A stretch of 64,000 nucleotides of DNA. Origin: Thozetella sp. PMI_491 (taxonomy: Eukaryota > Ascomycota > Sordariomycetes > Chaetosphaeriales > Chaetosphaeriaceae). Where the stretch lies: positions 1,092,256 through 1,156,255 of the forward strand of contig MU270025.1 of NCBI GenBank assembly GCA_021432635.1, written 5' to 3'. Shown here piece after piece: positions 9,745 through 22,666 of the stretch. Position 1 is the stretch's first letter; every line of letters starts with the position of its first letter. The notes beneath the pieces were generated by a model. That model made no database searches. It saw only the letters and a list, made by a program, of their open reading frames with translations, and was not told the origin of the DNA. Position numbers and translations under genes: made by a program.

Positions 9745-11130
9745 CTAGATCGCAATCCTTGTCCTCGGCGTCGGGACTGCCAATCGTCCCCAGGTCACGC
9801 GTGGGGGAGGATCCTCCCCCGGCCGCTGCTCCAAGTTCATAGCATCGCGCGAGAGCTGTACCCACTCTATCCCACGGGTGAGCATCACGTCAATATACCG
9901 TTCCATGACCTTCTCGAGACTGGCCCCGGTTGCCTTGGTCTGGCTGATCTGGCCGATGGCACGCCCCAGATCGAGGGCGTCCATAAATGCGCAGACACCA
10001 CCTTCTCCTCTAACTGCTCATGTAATCAGTCTGGAAGTAGATGCATAACAGGTGAGGAAAGTGATCAGTAATTGCTCGCTTACAGGGTGTCATGGGGTGC
10101 GCCGAATCCCCCAGTAGCACCACCCTTCCGGCTGGATAGTCTCCATGGTGCAGGTCCAAGTTGTAGAAGGACATTTGTGTCTTTCGCACTCCCTCCGGGG
10201 GTGTCTTGTCGATGACTGTCCTAAAGTCCCCGGGAGGGATAAATGATGTTAGCTCCTTTGCATGCTCCAGTATCTCTTCCTGGCTTGCAGAGCGCGTCCA
10301 ATACGCCTCTGCGTCGACGGCTGCCGGGTCGGAAACGATCGTCATCCAATAATAGTAGCCCGTCTTGCCGTCCGGTGATACTTTATCGAGGCCAACAAAC
10401 ATGGCCTTGCATCGTTCCCTGGCCGCGGCGATCGTGTATGCGGAATGTCCGAGTGCAAGCTGACTCGCGAAGTCTTGACCAGAGAGGGTAAGTTCCCCCA
10501 CGATTGAGCCGATGGGAAGAACATTGGGCTCGGAAACGATGCCTCGTTTGGCGAGGATATGGTCGCGAACTACCATTTTCGTGAGACTGTGTGCCAGAGT
10601 AGACCCCCGCCGTCGTCGCCGGGAGGGTAGGTACCAATGGAATGGGTTCCATCCGCTCCAACGAGTATGTCCCCGGTCGCCGAGGTCCCATCTGCAAAGT
10701 GCAAGGTGACCTTGTCCCCCTCCTCGCTCACCGCAACAGCCCTCCTGCCGTAACGGACTGGTATATTCGCGCGCAGCCAGTCCCGGAGCCTAGGTCTGTT
10801 GGCTCGGATGATATTTCCGCTGCCATCGGCCGTCACACCCATCCGGCGATTGAGGTGGTCGGTGTTATAGAACATGATCTGAGCTGGCAGCTTGAGCGGC
10901 AAGAAGTGGTCAACCTCACTCAGGGGAGGCATGTCGTCGGAAAACGCGGCTACTAGGTCTTCCATCACGGTATGCAGACCGATCGCCCATCCTTGTGGAC
11001 GGACGGTCTCATCGGCATCCCGCTCAAATACCTCGAATGAGATGGCTTGTTTGCGGAGGATCTGGGCAAGGGCGAGGCCGCCGAGGCCACCGCCAATGAT
11101 GAGCACGTGGGGATAACTTCCAGAGGCCAT
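9745..11130 (-). CDS. FAD-dependent aromatic monooxygenase (salicylate hydroxylase type)
   Basis: Exons are 11130-10635, 10569-10084 and 10013-9745, giving 416 aa. The FAD fold starts with LIIGGGLGGLALAQ (GxGxxG dinucleotide motif) near residue 10; the GADGTHS motif (DG) ends exon 1 and GDSAHPMTP (GD motif contacting FAD ribityl) ends exon 2. Splicing of intron 10570-10634 gives GTHSI-VRDHIL, and intron 10014-10083 gives HPMTPF-RGEGGVCAF, both typical of the family. These enzymes use NAD(P)H and O2 to hydroxylate aromatic or related rings. The substrate is unknown. The gene is divergent from a P450 about 2.4 kb away, which suggests but does not prove a shared pathway. The 3' end is convergent with the CAP gene. 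Confidence 0.92.
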
Positions 11131-13528
11131 AGTTGTGTCTTTGAGCTAGAGGTATCACGGGGGAGAGAAGAGACGGCCGGCTTGTTCTTGTCATACTCAC
11201 TTCTAGCTAAGGCGTTTCTTGAACTACCAGATAAACTCGTGCTCTTATCTCATTACCTCCCACAAGTCCGAGCCCACGCCATGTCCGAGCTCACACCATA
11301 TCTTGGTTACACCATATCCTGCCCGCACCATGTCACTGTTCCTCCAGGTCATCGGCTCCACCAACCAGGTCACCCGCCTCACCCGTTCCACCAGCATTGG
11401 CCATCCTGTACGTCGCGGAGACTGTTGGTCGGAGGGCTGCGATGAGCCGAAGCCGCGTTGAGGTACCTGACGCAAAGTCGAGCGACGTCCGCCTCCCACG
11501 CCCTAGCAGACGAGCCGTGGCAGCTGGCATCGAATGCGTATGGCTGACTAAGAGACGATGTCTTCGTGATGATCCCTTACCCACATGTCTTCCCGGAGTC
11601 GGTAACAGCTCAAAGGCGCGACCCGCGAAGTCGGCTTCCAGAAACCAATCAGGGACGACCCAAACAAGAGACCCTGATTCCGAGACACCTCCGTCGACGT
11701 CAGCTGAGATAATGAGAAGTGATGAATGTCGAGATCAGCTGTGTATCCGTCGTACGAGACTGCTTCTGTTTTGCGCTGTCGACATGGCGTCCCCACTCGA
11801 AAGGTTTACATGGCAGACTGGCCGGTCCCCTGATCGGGAAGCCGGGGCCGTGAGCGCAGCAGGGCGAAGAGCGTCAAGACGTCATCTCAGATCTACTAAC
11901 TACCTCAACCTCGATGGCAAGATGAACCAAGGAAGTCCACCCGCTATCATATAGCAACCACCGAACGCTATTTGGATGAGTTTAGCTTCCAGTGCGAGCT
12001 TCCTTTGCACGATTTGAACGGCGCAAGGCGTCAGAGGGAGGAGGGGACGCCGTGCTGTGTTTTATTCCAGCTACCCAAAATTCCATCAATAGAAGCACAC
12101 GGCATTCGCTCCGAGTCTTGAACATGACCCTTCCAGCATTGCAGGCTGCAGCCACCGTTACTTCGGTCATCCGGTAGTCTCACAGCATTAGACCTGGTTG
12201 GCCTGTGGGATAATCGGTACGCCAGCTTCTTATCCGGCTCCAACTTGAGAGAAGCAAGGCATGCAGCCACAACGAGCAGCAATTGCTGCCCTCCAATGCT
12301 TTCCCACGCCAGCCTGCTCAATGTCCCATTCCCCGCTCGGAATGTCTTTTCGCCGTGCCTGCCTGCATAACTCTCTGGCTAGGCCTGCAAGGCCCATTGT
12401 CTGGATGGTTCGTCTCCTGCACGCGTCGTGGCTGTATCTAATATCGTATATATCAACCACCTGTGATTGGACAGAGGTCTCGGCAGTCAACCGGCCGACC
12501 TGTACGGACAACAGTGGTCCAGCCAAAACGCTCCAAACCCTGTCCCCTGCTACAGCTACCATGGTCGCTTTGACAGTGCCGCCACCCTCAGGCCTACATA
12601 TACGTAGGCGCTATCCTAGCCCGCGGGGTAAGGATGCAACATCCCATAGAAACCGAGAACAAAGCAATGTCGCTCTCCATTTCAGCCGTCACTTTCCGTG
12701 TAGCACGGGCCTAGCTCGCGGGTACATGCCCAAGTTTCGTCTCGAGATGATTGATATCTTTGGAGGACGAGGACGCTTTCGGTTCTTCCTCCATGGAAGT
12801 GCCAGGCGACCCAGTTGGAGAGTTTGATGCAGCACTTGGAAGTGCAAACAAAACGTGACAGTGAATGGGAAATTGCCGCATTTTTAGGTCCTTTTGGCGT
12901 CAAGCTTTTCGGAACTTTTGTATCCGCCGGTCTCAAATGGCCTGAGTGCGAGAGCGTGTGCGCGCGCGCGTGCGGTGTGGCTGCCGACATGTTTCATCCC
13001 TGATGAGGAGACCTACCATCAAGAAAGAACTTAAAACAGGCAAAGGGGCCAAACAGTGAGCTGCGCTGCAGCAAGCCAGTCTCGCTCTTCAGGTCAAATT
13101 TGTCCCTTCCGCTTCGTTTTACGCGACTGAGGTCAACGAATGGCCCGGACTGTTTCTTGGGTCACAGCCTGGTGCGAATAAAAAGCAGTGAATCGGCATT
13201 TCATTTTCTGACGCACCGGCCACTGCGAGCTCTTTTTTGGGCTGGGTCTTCGCTGTATTGCATCTGTTGTGTTGCTATAAGGCTATCAAAGGCTCTGCCC
13301 CTTGCCGTCTCAGACGTCTGGCTATTATTATTACCTTATCAGAGCTCTGGCATTCCCAAGCGGCCGAGACAGGCTGTATTGTGCATTTATCAGATCCCTC
13401 GATACCTCAGCCCGCCCTCCTAGTTTCCAACCGCACTCGTACATTTGGTCAGGATCGGGCATTGTTCTGGGGCAATAGTGAGGAGCAGTCCGAATTTCGC
13501 TCGACATCATTCCTATCATACCGCAAAC
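11131..13528. other. Divergent intergenic region, FAD monooxygenase / P450
   Basis: This 2.4-kb region should contain both promoters. Between 11260 and 11340 there is a cluster of imperfect CACCAT/CCATGTC repeats, and a short alternating GC run sits around 12958-12971. ORFs in it up to about 188 codons show no recognisable domain or hydrophobic pattern. Confidence 0.45.
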
Positions 13529-15146
13529 ATGAGCTGGTATCCGGCAGCGCTAGTCGTTGGCTTGGCCATCGCCTATCTTGTTCGTCAGGCATGGCAACGG
13601 CGAGACCGCAGTTTAGGCTTCCCAGTTGTCAACATCCCGCCCGGGGAAGACCCGTCATGGGCTGTCAAGGAAGGCTTCAAGAAGGTATCGTGCCCTCCTC
13701 CCTGCCGCCAGAGAACGCGCGGTCTGAACACGACCGAGCTGACGCTTGTCCCAGTATCCAAACACTCCCTTCATCTTGCCCTTCACGCCTTCGCGTGTGG
13801 TGTTGCCGATGGACATGTTCAACGAAGTGGTATATGCTCCCGATGCAAAACTCTCCCTCTCGCGGGAGGTATACGACTTGTTTCTTGGTCGGTACACCAA
13901 GGTCGGCCAGCACCGGCTCGAGGTGGTCCATACGGTGCGTACCGACCTTACCAAGAACCTCTCCGACGTCATCCCCGTCATAATGTCCGAGTCCAAATAC
14001 GCCACCGCAAAGGAGCTGGGATATCCGGAGGACTGGACCCCCGTCAAGCTCTACAAGACAATGCTGAACATGGTCGCGCTCCTGAGCGCGCGGGTCTTCG
14101 TTGGCTTCCCGCTGAGCCGCGACGAGGAATGGCTGAACATGACGATCGAGTATACCATGCAGATGGTGGCGGTGCAGACGAGGTCGAAGGGCTGGAATCC
14201 GCTTCTACGGCCTCTGATCGCGCCCTTCTTGCCTGAAGTGAGAAAGGCGGCGAGTATGCTGGACAAGGCTCGAAAATACGTGGAGCCACTGGTGAAGGAC
14301 GTCATGGCGGATCACGACCGCGAGAAGACAGGCCCATCAAGAGCTGGCATGAGGGGAAGCTTCATATCCTGGCTCATAAACAACTCGCCCCCGAGCCTAA
14401 AGACGTCTAGGAGGATCGGGGAATCCCAGCTCCTGATATCATTCGCCGCTATCCACACCACGAGCATGTCGGGCAGCAATGTCATATTCGATCTCGCCTG
14501 CCGCCCCGAGTACATCCAACCCTTGCGCGAGGAGATCGAAAGTGTAATCCGCGAGGATGGGATGGAGACAGACGCGGATGGGCTTACGTACCTTGGCAAA
14601 CAGTCCTTCGCCAAGCTAAAGCTTCTGGACTCTTTCATCAAGGAGAGCCAGCGTTTGAGCCCCCTAAGCTTCCTCGGCATGATGCGCACATCGCTGCAGG
14701 ACTACACCTTCTCGAATGGAATCACCATCCCCGAGGGAACTCGTATCGCCTTTCCCATGTGGGCTCTTCATCAGTCCGACACAACCACGACCTACAGCCC
14801 CGAGTATAACAAGGATACCGGGAATGCCGGGCCTGAAGTGTTCGATGGCTACCGGTTTCTGCGCCTCCGCAACCTCCCGGGGCGCGAGACCCGGCACCAG
14901 GCGGTCACGACGGGACCCGAGGCGATCAATTTCGGACACGGGCCCCACTCCTGCCCGGGCCGCTTCTTCGCCATCTACGAGATCAAAGTGCTGCTGGTGG
15001 AGCTACTTCTCAACTACGACATCCGGATCAAGGGCGATGTCGATGGCAAGGGAGGAGAGCATCTGCGGCCGAAGAATTACAGTCATGACAACTCCAGCAT
15101 CCCCAATCCTACTGGCGAGATTGAGATCCGGAAGAGGCGAATATGA
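13529..15146 (+). CDS. Cytochrome P450 (LovA/ent-kaurene oxidase-like group)
   Basis: Exons are 13529-13684 and 13755-15146, giving 515 aa, a normal microsomal P450 length. The 70-nt intron (GTATCG...CCCAG, branch GCTGAC) joins EGFKK to YPNTPF, matching the usual N-terminal layout. The N-terminus has one membrane anchor (residues 5-20) followed by a proline-rich turn. The I-helix reads FAAIHTTSM, the K-helix KESQR provides the ExxR pair, and the haem loop FGHGPHSCPG places the cysteine ligand at residue 452. The AxHTT form of the I-helix is common in fungal secondary-metabolism P450s such as the LovA and kaurene-oxidase groups. The substrate cannot be assigned. It lies divergent to an FAD monooxygenase. 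Confidence 0.93.
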
Positions 15147-18100
15147 AGGATGGAAGCCCGCAAACTAGCGAGATCTAGGCGAGGTGTTGGCTGTAACTAG
15201 GTAAGGGTCGCGAAGGCAATCCTCGTGGTTTGTGAGCTACAGCACTATTCCTGGCAAAAGGGCCGTGATCCGCTCGGCCTATCCGCTCGGCGTCCAGTGG
15301 CCGGAGCCTGAGGTATCCAGTTGGGATGGCTATTGTTTTTCTTTGGTGGCCAAATATGCTTGTAGCTCGCAATGGCGGCGTCGTGGTATCGGCGTCCCAT
15401 CGGCAAACAGAACACGTCGTCCATAACATCCCTGAGCTTGACGGGACCCAAAGGCCCACCGCCGTGAGGCCAGGATGCGATCTACTGCTGATTAGTGGCT
15501 CTAGAGCCCATGTTGTGCTAGAGGCGCGAAGCGGGTGCCCCGGCTGCTGCCCATCGGAGCGGCGGCCGGGCTCACCGGAGCGGCATCGAGCGGCTCGCGA
15601 AGGCAGTTCGGCAGGCCAGGACCCCTAGCCAAGCGCGTTACCTAACCCACCGGCAATGTTCTTGTCCTCTGGTTTTGTGGCGTCGGTGAAGCAGAGATCG
15701 CTTAGCAGTGCCGGCGACCGGGAACCGTTGCAACGCTCCGAGATGGGCCGAGGTGGGTTTGTATCTGTACCCTGAAGCCAGAGTAGCATCTCAGGCGCAT
15801 CACGGTTAGCCCCAGGATCCTGCAGGGGGTGGCCGTAGTGCCGCTCCCGGCCCGCCGACAGGTAGCGCTTCCTGCCCAATATAGAGAGACGTTACTGTCC
15901 GGCAGCTTCCCGGCAAACTCACCGAGACCTACGTTGCAGGTTCCGAAGAACGACCAAGGGCCCTTTAATGTAGGAAATCCCGCCCCTTCCGGGACTTGGG
16001 CTCGTCCAAGCGGAGCGGCACTGATTGCCGTGCGGAGGTCCACGATTGCAGGCATCCTCGAGATGAGGAGCCACTTGCTCTAGATGACCCGACGTGGCCG
16101 GAGCCACGCTACCTAAGGGAGTCTGCTGCTGCCGGCATATCCATGATTCCAGTCGCCGCGCACGGAGCGAGCGCAGAGGCATATGCTGGTACTTTGTACA
16201 CGTCCCCGTTCGGAGGGTTTGGCCGGCCCGACTCGCAATCGATGATCGCCTGAGCCCTGCATGCCGCCCAGCATTACGGAATACTGCCCCCCCGCAAAAG
16301 ACCGACGGCCTACAGTAGCAGTCTTGCTCGAGAGAGTGCGGGGGAGGCCAAAATGTGGGCGAGCGTATAGAGCTACGTGGCCGGCCGGTATGCTCGCGTC
16401 CGACGGATGCCGGGTGAGAAAAAAAACAGGGCGATTTGCCGCCGCCGGGCTTGGACAGTGTGCGGCGCCGGGTCGCAGCGTATGCTCCTAGCGCTCACGG
16501 GCTCCGACGCCCCGACATGACATCAGAGTTTGTCTAAAACCCTGCTGCGTCGTCGCACCGCCCCCGGCTCCGGCATGCAGTGCAGCGATGGGCGTCCGAG
16601 AGACGATGCGGCTGTCTCGGGTTGGTGCGCTCGATCGCGTCTCGGCCCTCGCGCCTCAAGGCATTACGACTTTTTTTTATTATTTTTTTGCCGTCCTGGA
16701 CGTAAATCGAAATCGAAATTCCGGGCGGTCCATCCTTCGGCTCTTGGCGGGAAAGCGTGGGGCTCGCGCTGCACATACGCATTGCCGTCTTGGGCAGGCT
16801 TAGAGTCCCCGAACTTTGTGCAGGGTTTGCCGGGCCAGCCAAGTCAGTGAAGCAAGGACCTCGGGCCAAAAGACGCAAAGCGGGCGTCGCACATGAGGAC
16901 ATCGCGAGGGATTAATGACTCTTAGACCGCCTCATGTGAGACGAGGTGACGTCGGGCACATGAGCCAAGCTCGACGACGTGAGACATCGCGACCGCCTAC
17001 CCTTAGTCAGCGGATCCCGGCCTCAGATGAGCTAAGGCAGATGGATGTGTATTCTGCATTCCATTCTTATCCGCAGCTGAGATAAGGGTACCTTGACCAA
17101 GTACCGACCGCCGATGGCTGTAGCAGTAGCAGCACGACAAATGCTGGTCCGGAGGCCCTGTGCTACGTACCAGGCGGCGGCACCGCCCGCGCCTCCGCCA
17201 GCTGGCGGGATGAACAAAGCCTAGAGGCATCGACATGGCTTGTCATGCCTGCATCCTCAACATTCCTGGCGCGCGCAATCTATTACCCTCAACTCTCTAC
17301 CGCCTTGACCGTCGCATCTCACGACAGCCTCACTCCCCGCCAGCAAGCCACGCGCCAAGCCGACATGGTTGCGCCAAGGCAAGCGAGCAAGGCATCGTGG
17401 GATGGCGGATGGCGGATGGGGACGGCCTGAGATGATAAAAACAAGGGAGCCTGCAAAAGCGCCCGCCACAGCGGACGAATCCAAATGCGTCATGACCGTG
17501 GCTATGCTGACCGAGGCCATCTGCGCGATTCCACACGCCCGCCCCTGTGGATAATATTCTTTTTATCTTAGTTACCCATTTCTGCAAAAGGTAAATGGCC
17601 TACTCTGTCCCCTGCTGTACGCCGGTGGCTTGAACACCCATGGCCCTTGCACCCAAGAGGCGCGGGAGGAGCCTTCTTTTTTGGCATCCCCAACATCCTC
17701 CCATCCGCTAGGCATCAAAGCAGGCAGGCATTCGATGCCATTGCCTGTTTGGTACGATTACGGGGTGTAAGCCTACGGTAGGCGCCCGCAACACCAAAAA
17801 AAATACGGCTGGATTTTTTGTTGGGGCTCTCGTCGGCGTCGCAGCGCAGGCAGTCAACCTCTCAGCCTGGGACCCAGCGAGGCGGCACCGTCACCACTCT
17901 GCGCTGCTGCGCCCGACGTACGCCAGCAACACCGCCGACCCCATAGTTTGCTGGGCCGCACTGGCCTGAAGTCCTGACACGCAGCTGGAGTGATGAACCT
18001 TGTTGTTGGGCCCTTCGCCCCCGCGCCTTCCCTTTCGTTGCTGGCGCGCCGCTCCATCGCATATGATACGGGCACGAGATCGGGAGAAAAAAGAGTCCTC

Positions 18101-18595
18101 GCATGGCCCCGGTTAGCCCGGGCCGAGGCCTATCGTCAGCTCCGGGGTGGGGAGGGAAGCATGCGCGGCGGACCCCCTTCGCCATTGTTAGAAACGCGGG
18201 CCTGCTGAGTTGCCGCCAGCGGCGGTGGCAGGGCGCAAGCGCGCATACGAATTACGAAGTACGAAGCGTACCAAGCGGGCTCGCACTCTCGGTGCGCAAT
18301 ATGTCCCGGCTGTCATTCTGCTGAGGCGACTTTTAGTCCGCCGCCTGGAGGGTCTTACTCGCCTGCCGGCGCGTCACCGCCCGCGCCTGCGTCATCTGGG
18401 TCAGGCAGAGCGCAGCACGGGCATTCTTTTGATCGATCTTACGGCCTCTTTTAGGGGCCGTGTAGCTCCCCTGCAGGCGTAATCCTTCCATCGGTTTTGT
18501 GCGACAGCCACCAACCACGTTTGCGGGGGAGCCCGCCGCCCAGCAAAGATGCCTGGGAATCGCCTCTGGCGCGGGGGGGGAGGGGTGTATGTTTG

Positions 18596-18601
18596 GTGTG
18601 T

Positions 18602-18646
<45 letters not shown>
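18596..18646 (+). repeat. (TG)n microsatellite
   Basis: About 25 dinucleotide units with one TA interruption at 18605-18606. On the other strand it creates apparent Thr-His repeat ORFs in several frames, which are artefacts. Confidence 0.97.
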
Positions 18647-18647
<1 letters not shown>

Positions 18648-20468
18648 CGCATGCACGAGGAGCTAAGGAGGGGAATAGAAATAAACATTGAAGAAAGTCT
18701 GGGGAAGGCTGACTGGGCTGCTCCCGAGGACGAGGCGTCGTGTGTTGACGAGTGATAAGAACGATCCTGCGGGGGCGCACGGCGTGGGCAAACACCCAAA
18801 ATTATCGTCAACCCCTTGCAGAGGAAGGGCTAGTGGAAAAAATAGAGAAGGGGGAGAACGCCTAGGTCGGCCCCCCCCTTCCTGGCCTTTACTGCTTGTC
18901 TGACGTGAGCTCCTACCGCAGGCACTCGCGGGCCTCGCCCTAAGATCGGGGTTGCGGCGTCTGAGTGTGGTGTGTGTGGCTCGCGCGTATCTTAGGCAAG
19001 CGAATCGACGTCTAAGTGCCTGCCCGCCCCGCCGGTACGCCTGCTTGCTCGCTCGCTCGCTCTTCGGGGGGGAGCTTTTACTCAGTAAGGCTTTCGGTCA
19101 TCGCTGTTGGGCCGTTTCGGGCCACTGCCTTGAGCCGTATGTTCACTAGACGCGGGATGGATGTCTGTTGGCTCCTCACTCGCCGCCCACACCGGCGTCT
19201 CAGGTCTAAGGCAAAAAAAAATCCTGCGAGGCCGCTGCTCCTCCTCGGCCCCCCTCGCTCTTCGGTCTCGGTGTTCGCGACCTGGTAGGGTAGAAAGGGG
19301 AGAGAGAGAGAGAGAGAAAAGAACAGGTCGAAAAATTCCTCTTTGCAGACAGCTTGCATTAGCTGGGCCTCACATAGCACCGTTTCGGGCGCTCCTATCG
19401 CCCGCCTAGGTGTAGCGATGCAGGAATCACCCCCTCCGCCGTGGAGTGTTTGTTCCTTGGGGGAGTCTCTTCCCTGGGGGCTTTTTTTTCTCTGCTACCT
19501 AGCTAGGTACACTCTCTAGGGCCGATCGCCCATCCTCTGAGCGCTCCACAATGCACCCGGCGGGCCCCCCATACGGCGGCGTATTCTTGGATTGTCGGAT
19601 GCTACGACGTCAACAAACGTTACGGACCCTTTGGCCGGGGACCGACTCCCTAGAACACAAGCGATTCGGAACAATTTCGCCGTGAGAATCCCTCGGCAGT
19701 GGCATGCAGGCCGCCTACGACCTACAACCCCTACAACCTACCTAGTTCGTACACCCGTATTTGGAGTGGCCGCGACTTTGGTCGCATCCTAGATCAACAT
19801 AATACCGAACACATTGCCTTTCCCGGCGACTTCCTCTTGGAAGGTTGAAAAACGTGCCCTGTACGGCCTAGCGGGGTGCCTGTGGTACAAAGTGCTGAAC
19901 AGGGATCGAGGTCAGCCTTCCTCCACACGCAAACATAGTAGGCACTAAACTAACACACCCATTCATTGCCCACCACATTCGGTAGCGTGCCTTCGGGGGC
20001 CGGGGAAGGGGGGAAGGGGGGAGGAGAGGTGGTGGGGTGTGCCAGTAGACACGGCCCGGACGTCGAGTTGGCTATTGCCGGCCTTCCAGTCCCGAACAGG
20101 CTGCCTGTTCGTTCGGGATGCTGTACCTTGAGTTTGCGTCGCAGTCAAAGTTGACGGTCTCTTTGTTGTTTGCCTCTCGGGCCCCGAATGGCTGCTGCCC
20201 CTCCACCCGCTCTCCCCGCCCTCCCCCTTTTCTTGTAACGATCGGAACGATTGGCATAGATGGGCCGCCGTAGAAGGACGCGGCTGGCCAGTCAGTGCGG
20301 CCCAATCGCATACTATACGTGTTCATGCGTCGCCGACAAACCAGCCAAATGCCTGTAGCGTCCCAGTGGCGGGCCAACTAAATAATAGGCCAGTTAGCGG
20401 CCAGCCTCTCCCCTTTTTTGCCCTTTTTGCCCCAACCCCGCTCTTGCGGAGAGGAAAATAGGGGAGAA

Positions 20469-20486
20469 GGGGGGGGGGGGGGGGGG
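20469..20486 (+). repeat. Poly(G) run of 18
   Basis: An uninterrupted run of 18 G on the plus strand, preceded by a G-rich stretch. Its length in an assembly is error-prone. Confidence 0.95.
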
Positions 20487-21541
20487 TGTAGAGGGGTACG
20501 GGTTTCTAGGTGGGACGCACCACCACCACCCCTTTTTGTTAGTCCAGCTGGTCAATAATTGGGTGGCGTGTCCCTTTGGACCGCCTATCTCGAATTCCTG
20601 CTGCGCTCGGCACGACAGATCATGATGCAATGCAGTGGGCGGAGGAAGGGGCGTGTGTGTCGGTTTATTCAAATTTGACCTCGGGTTTGCTATGGAAGCG
20701 GTGCCAACCCATCCGTGCGGTGCCTAATGCGCATCGCGCCGTCTAAGCCAATCTATGCCGTCTGCCTGGGGTTGGCTGCATTCAGTATATGGGTAGCCTA
20801 TGCGCGATCCCTCCGTAGATCTCATGCGCTTTCCTATTCGGGCTGCCGCCCCTTTCAATAATCTTATCACGCAAACCCGCCTGACGGCGCAGGCGCCGGG
20901 GGTCGGCCGAGTGAAGTGAGGAGTACGGCCGCACGCCATCGGAGGAGGGTGGGGGGGTTAGAAGGGGAGGGGAGGAGGGAAAGTGCCAAGTATCGTGTTC
21001 ATCACAAAGTCACCAAGTCACTGTAGATACTCAAAGTGAAGTCTGGGTATGTGTGGGATGGTCCTTCAATTAGATGATGGATGATGATCTGAGGGAGCGT
21101 TTGCTCCCGTCCCTATTCGAACAAGTGGTTTCAACGACTGCCAAGGACATATGTGTGGTATTGTGGTAGCGCCCCATGCAAGTAAACGCCAGAGCCAGCC
21201 ATCCGTCCAAATTCTTTCGCATACCGGGCGAAGACGAGCGTGTTGAAAGTAGACCACCGTCCATTCCACTCTCTCGTGTATCATGCAGATGCCGGCTGCC
21301 GTGCCAGGCCTCGAAATGCCTTCCTGTCCCAGTGCCAGAATGCCAAAAAAAAAACAAATTCCCAGGGAACACCTCGCTTTTTAGGTGAACAGTGTAAAAA
21401 TCAATCTCCAAATCCAACGCCATTTCCTATGCATGGATGCATTCAATGCGTCTCTTGTCTCTTGCGCCACTGGTCCCGTTCGCTCTCGTCGTGGTATCCT
21501 TGGATCGCTCCTCATCAATGCGTTTCTCGTCCCTGGCCCAA

Positions 21542-22666
21542 TCACCGCACCGAAAGGCTCTGGCTGCTGGCAAACACGCGCCCAAAGACGCCGCGCATTC
21601 GCTTGGGTTGCTGCATCTCGCGCAGCTCCTCGGCGCTGATCTCGTAGGGGAGCAGCTGCTTGCCTGCGCCGTTGATCGTCTTGCGGTGGGCGTAGTCCTT
21701 CTCGGGCATGCACGGGCGCTCCAGCACGATCTCGACGGGCGGGTCGTACAGATCCTCGGCCCCGCTGTAGACATAGGGGTTCGGGTCGGTCTCGGCGTCC
21801 GAGAGCGGCGTCGTCGACCGCGAGCTGGTGGAACCGCTGTAGGACGAGGCGCTGCTGAGGCCGGGCGGCGAGGCGTCCGAGGCGGCGCCGGGGGTGGCGT
21901 GCCGGGAGCGCGAGCGCGAGTGGCCCCGGGACGAGGGGGGTGAAGGATACGAGGCGGCGGCGACAGCGATCCAGGCCTCCTCCTGCTGCTTGCGGAGCAT
22001 CCGCTCGGCGTTCTTGCGGGCGCGGCGTTCATGGCGCACCTGGATGTCGTTCCGGATGGGGGCCAGGAAGAAGTCGAGCTCGCGGTACAGGTCCTCCTCG
22101 GTGATCCTCAGGTCCCAGTCGAGCAGGAAAAGAAGCTGCTTCTCCATCAGGTTGACCTCGGTCCGGCTGAAGCCGAAGTTCGAGTACTCGTTGGTGATGA
22201 CGCTGTAGTTCGCCCAGTGCTTGTTCTTGGGGCTGCTGTCGTTCAGGTACTTGGCGGACAGGATCAGCGAGGCCAGGAAGATGCGGTGGGTGGTGCAGCG
22301 GAGCCCCTTGGCCATGGGCTGCAGCTTCGACTTGAGCCGGTTGAGGTAGACGAGAGTCGACATCAGGGTCGGGACCTGCACGTTGGACGAGACAACGAGC
22401 TGGGTGATGAACTCCTCCAGTGTGGGGAGGCCACCGTCCTCGCTCCGGACCGGCCTCGGGGGCGGCGTCTTTGGGGGGGAGGGGGGAAGGCGTGCTGACC
22501 TCGCCTCGGTGGCCGAGGGAGGCATCATGTTGGGATCGCACTGGATGACGTTGTAGGCAGCATTGGCCAGGTAGGCGATCATCTGGGGATCGACCTGCTT
22601 GTAGACGAAGTGCTCGAGGGCGGCGGCGTTGAGCTCGGCCATGCCCAGGCTCGGTATTGAGTCCAT
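21542..22666 (-). CDS. Pho85-type cyclin (PclA / Pcl1-Pcl2-like)
   Basis: A single exon encodes 374 aa. The cyclin box spans roughly residues 75-220: it opens with LPTLEEFITQLV, continues with TLMSTLVYLNRLK, HRIFLASLILSAKYLNDSS and the NLMEKQLLFLLDWDLRITEEDLY helix, all characteristic of Pcl cyclins that partner the Pho85 kinase. The second half is rich in Ser, Pro and Arg, likely a phospho-regulated tail, and ends in a short conserved-looking basic block. In Aspergillus the related PclA acts in sporulation and in yeast Pcl1/2 act in G1; the role here is inferred. The ATG at 22666 is the first in the frame (the frame opens upstream with GTG). The gene is isolated, with about 6.4 kb empty on one side and 11.5 kb on the other. 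Confidence 0.93.
   Translation of the reverse strand: MDSIPSLGMAELNAAALEHFVYKQVDPQMIAYLANAAYNVIQCDPNMMPPSATEARSARLPPSPPKTPPPRPVRSEDGGLPTLEEFITQLVVSSNVQVPTLMSTLVYLNRLKSKLQPMAKGLRCTTHRIFLASLILSAKYLNDSSPKNKHWANYSVITNEYSNFGFSRTEVNLMEKQLLFLLDWDLRITEEDLYRELDFFLAPIRNDIQVRHERRARKNAERMLRKQQEEAWIAVAAASYPSPPSSRGHSRSRSRHATPGAASDASPPGLSSASSYSGSTSSRSTTPLSDAETDPNPYVYSGAEDLYDPPVEIVLERPCMPEKDYAHRKTINGAGKQLLPYEISAEELREMQQPKRMRGVFGRVFASSQSLSVR

Larger units (their letters stand above)
15147..21541. other. 6.4-kb gene-free region
   Basis: No ORF here has a recognisable domain, and none can be spliced into one by eye. The DNA is GC-rich and has no AT-rich decay of the kind left by RIP. It holds a (TG)n microsatellite, an 18-G run and several short G- or T-runs. 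The Pcl cyclin gene ends at its right border. Confidence 0.55.

Noticed and set aside
10570-11130. FAD monooxygenase exon 1 read on to GTHSIGTYPPGDD
   Set aside because: This reads into intron 1; the donor at 10634 and acceptor at 10570 rebuild GTHSI-VRDHIL in frame with exon 2.
11260-11340. Clustered CACCAT-like units as a possible CRISPR or regular array
   Set aside because: Spacing is irregular and units are imperfect; this is a eukaryotic genome and the cluster is a simple-sequence feature at most.
18401-18811. Thr-His repeat proteins on the minus strand
   Set aside because: They are translations of the (TG)n microsatellite in different frames.
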